Assembly: GCA_044222045.1 (NCBI GenBank)
Contig: JBGAOB010000252.1
Location: 1-7,169, forward strand
From: JBGAMH01 sp044222045
Lineage (GTDB): Bacteria > Eisenbacteria > RBG-16-71-46
Length of the DNA stretch: 7,169 nt
Direction of reading: 5' to 3'
The stretch's first letter is position 1, and every line of letters starts with the position of its first letter. Position numbers and translations under genes: made by a program. This document shows, piece by piece, positions 5,907 through 7,169 of this stretch. A model generated the notes under the pieces. The model did not search any database, had not been told where the DNA came from, and saw only the letters and a list, made by a program, of their open reading frames with translations.

Positions 5907-7169
5907 CTAGAAACGGCGGTTGAGGCTCGCCTGCAGCTGGCGCGTGGTGCCCGCGCTGCCGCCGCGATCGCTCTCCCAGCCCGCGGCGAGGTACCAGCGG
6001 CGGCCGATCGTCACGTCGGCGTCGACGCTCACCCAGTTCTCGCGGTCGTCCACCCCGAAGCGGTCGTTCTTCGTCGACCGCACGCCGCCGGAGACGTCGA
6101 GGCGCGTGGCGCGAAGCGGCTCGAGCGCGAGCCCGAACGACTGCAGCCGGCTGTCCTGCTCCGCGTCGGAGAACGTGGAGTAGCGCGCGCGCACCGCGGC
6201 GTTGAGCGGCCCCAGCCGCCACGCTTCGGCGTTCACCGACCACGCGTCCGCGCGCCCGGCGCCGTCGCTGCGCCGCAGGTCGCCGCCCACGCGCAGGTGC
6301 GAGAGCGCGGTGACCTGCGCGCCCACCCACGCGCCCTGGCGGAACGTGTCGTCGAACTGCGTCTCCGGCGTGAGCCGGTCGCGGTACAGGCGCACGTTGC
6401 GGCGGTTGTCGAAGCCGGTGCCGAGCGACAGCCAGCGCGTCACCGGCGCGCCGGCGCTGGCGAACGTGCTGGTCGTGGTCAGCAGCGGCTCGCCGTTCAC
6501 GCGCTTCCAGCTGCGGTTGAGGTCGACTTCCTGCGTCAGCGACGCGTGGAAGACCTTGCTGAACCAGCTGCCCTGCAGGAACGCGAAGTCGCGGTTGGGG
6601 TGCCCGTGGTCCATGCTCGACACGCCGCCCAGCGCCAGCGACCAGCGTGCCTCCGAGAGCGCCGGCTGGTGGAACTCGAAGAACGCGCCGCCTTCGACGA
6701 TGTCGGACGAGAACCGGTAGCGGATCGCCTCGGGCTGCGTGCCCGCGAACACGCCGAACGTGTGCATGTCGTCGCCCAGTTCGGCGAGCACGCCGTCGAA
6801 CAGGCTCACCGAGGTGAGCGCCGCCGAGTACTGGCGGCCCACCGTGAGCCGCTTGCCGGCGTCCGCGCGCAGCGTGACCGCCGCGCGGTAGACGCGCCCG
6901 ACGTTCTCGGTGCTCGTGGGCGTGCCCGAGAAGCTGCGCGTGGTGCGGCGGCTGCGCAGGTCGAACGTCACGTCGCTGTGCCCGCCGCCCAGGCCGGTGC
7001 CGTCGAAGCGCACCGCCAGCGAGGGCTGCGTGAACTCGCCGCTGCCGGTGCGGACCGCCAGCCAGCCGGCGCCGACGCGGCCCTTGAGCCGCGCGCGGTT
7101 CGCGGGCGCGGCGCTGGTGCGCGGCGTGCCGTACGCCGGGGTCGGGCCGGCCGCGGCGCTGTCCGCGGC
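5907..7169 (-). CDS. Outer-membrane beta-barrel protein of unknown function, N-terminus outside the window
   Basis: The frame is open to the last base of the window, so 420 C-terminal residues are visible and the start lies to the right. The first ~30 residues are an Ala/Pro/Ser-rich linker. From about residue 31 (GRVGAGWLAVRTGSGEF) onward the protein is a run of amphipathic beta strands of 9-12 residues alternating with polar turns, for example SDVTFDLRSRRT, YRAAVTLRADAGKRLTVGRQ, WSLALGGVSSM, FHASLTQEVDLN, WLSLGTGFDNRRNVRLYRDR, WVGAQVTALSHLRVGGDLRR, RLDVSGGVRST and WYLAAGWESD. It ends in LQASLNRRF; a terminal Phe in such a strand is the recognition signal for the BAM assembly machinery. This supports a large outer-membrane barrel, but no named family (porin, TonB receptor, secretin) is recognised and no plug domain is seen. 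The linker suggests another domain upstream. It precedes the jelly-roll gene and may share its transcript. Confidence 0.82.
   Translation of the reverse strand, partial: AADSAAAGPTPAYGTPRTSAAPANRARLKGRVGAGWLAVRTGSGEFTQPSLAVRFDGTGLGGGHSDVTFDLRSRRTTRSFSGTPTSTENVGRVYRAAVTLRADAGKRLTVGRQYSAALTSVSLFDGVLAELGDDMHTFGVFAGTQPEAIRYRFSSDIVEGGAFFEFHQPALSEARWSLALGGVSSMDHGHPNRDFAFLQGSWFSKVFHASLTQEVDLNRSWKRVNGEPLLTTTSTFASAGAPVTRWLSLGTGFDNRRNVRLYRDRLTPETQFDDTFRQGAWVGAQVTALSHLRVGGDLRRSDGAGRADAWSVNAEAWRLGPLNAAVRARYSTFSDAEQDSRLQSFGLALEPLRATRLDVSGGVRSTKNDRFGVDDRENWVSVDADVTIGRRWYLAAGWESDRGGSAGTTRQLQASLNRRF

Noticed and set aside
5788..6330. Upstream extension of the jelly-roll frame
   Set aside because: It overlaps the beta-barrel gene in another frame, is low-complexity, and comes before the signal peptide; GGAGG and GTG at 5787 give a better start.

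Overview
This is a very G+C-rich window (by eye about 70 %) from a bacterium with two membranes. The outer-membrane signs are a lipoprotein with a clear lipobox and a protein whose C-terminus looks like a beta-barrel ending in phenylalanine. Nothing here fixes the phylum. An uncultured deep-branching lineage such as Eisenbacteria- or Gemmatimonadota-like bacteria would fit the style of the secreted proteins, but that is a guess. I see no rRNA, tRNA, CRISPR array, insertion sequence, integrase or phage gene.

Layout from left to right. (1) Bases 1-963 (+) hold the C-terminal 320 residues of a DHA2 (EmrB/QacA-type) drug:proton antiporter, followed by a hairpin with a T-rich tail that looks like its terminator. 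(2) Bases 1091-1441 (+) encode a 116-residue single-pass membrane protein carrying one heavy-metal-associated (HMA) domain with GMTCAAC. (3) Convergent to it, 1466-2620 (-), is a lipoprotein with what looks like a TIM-barrel glycoside-hydrolase-like domain. (4) Divergent from that, starting at 2752 (+), is a P1B-type metal-transporting ATPase. Its TM6 SPC and TM8 HEGST motifs point to the P1B-4 (Co/Fe/Zn-type) subgroup. Its reading frame is broken several times between about 4486 and 4823, but the conserved family sequence can be followed across frames to 5129. (5) Convergent to it, 5140-5787 (-), is a secreted jelly-roll (DUF1080/LamG-like) protein. (6) Upstream of that on the same strand, 5907-7169 (-), is a large outer-membrane beta-barrel protein whose N-terminus lies outside the window.

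The common theme is envelope work: drug efflux, metal binding, metal export, and secreted or outer-membrane carbohydrate-related proteins. The free HMA protein and the ATPase may cooperate, because the ATPase's own N-terminal HMA-like domain lacks the CxxC pair and instead has a His-rich head and a separate Cys cluster. That link is inference; the two genes are separated by an oppositely oriented gene.

The most notable sequence-level observation is the cluster of small indels in the ATPase. Most are plausible losses or gains in G/C runs or CG repeats, and the protein sequence is well conserved on both sides of each. This looks more like consensus error in a GC-rich stretch than an old pseudogene. 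I did not find a clearly new multi-gene system. The best candidates for undescribed biology are the TIM-barrel lipoprotein family, the unusual N-terminus of the ATPase, and the barrel plus jelly-roll pair.
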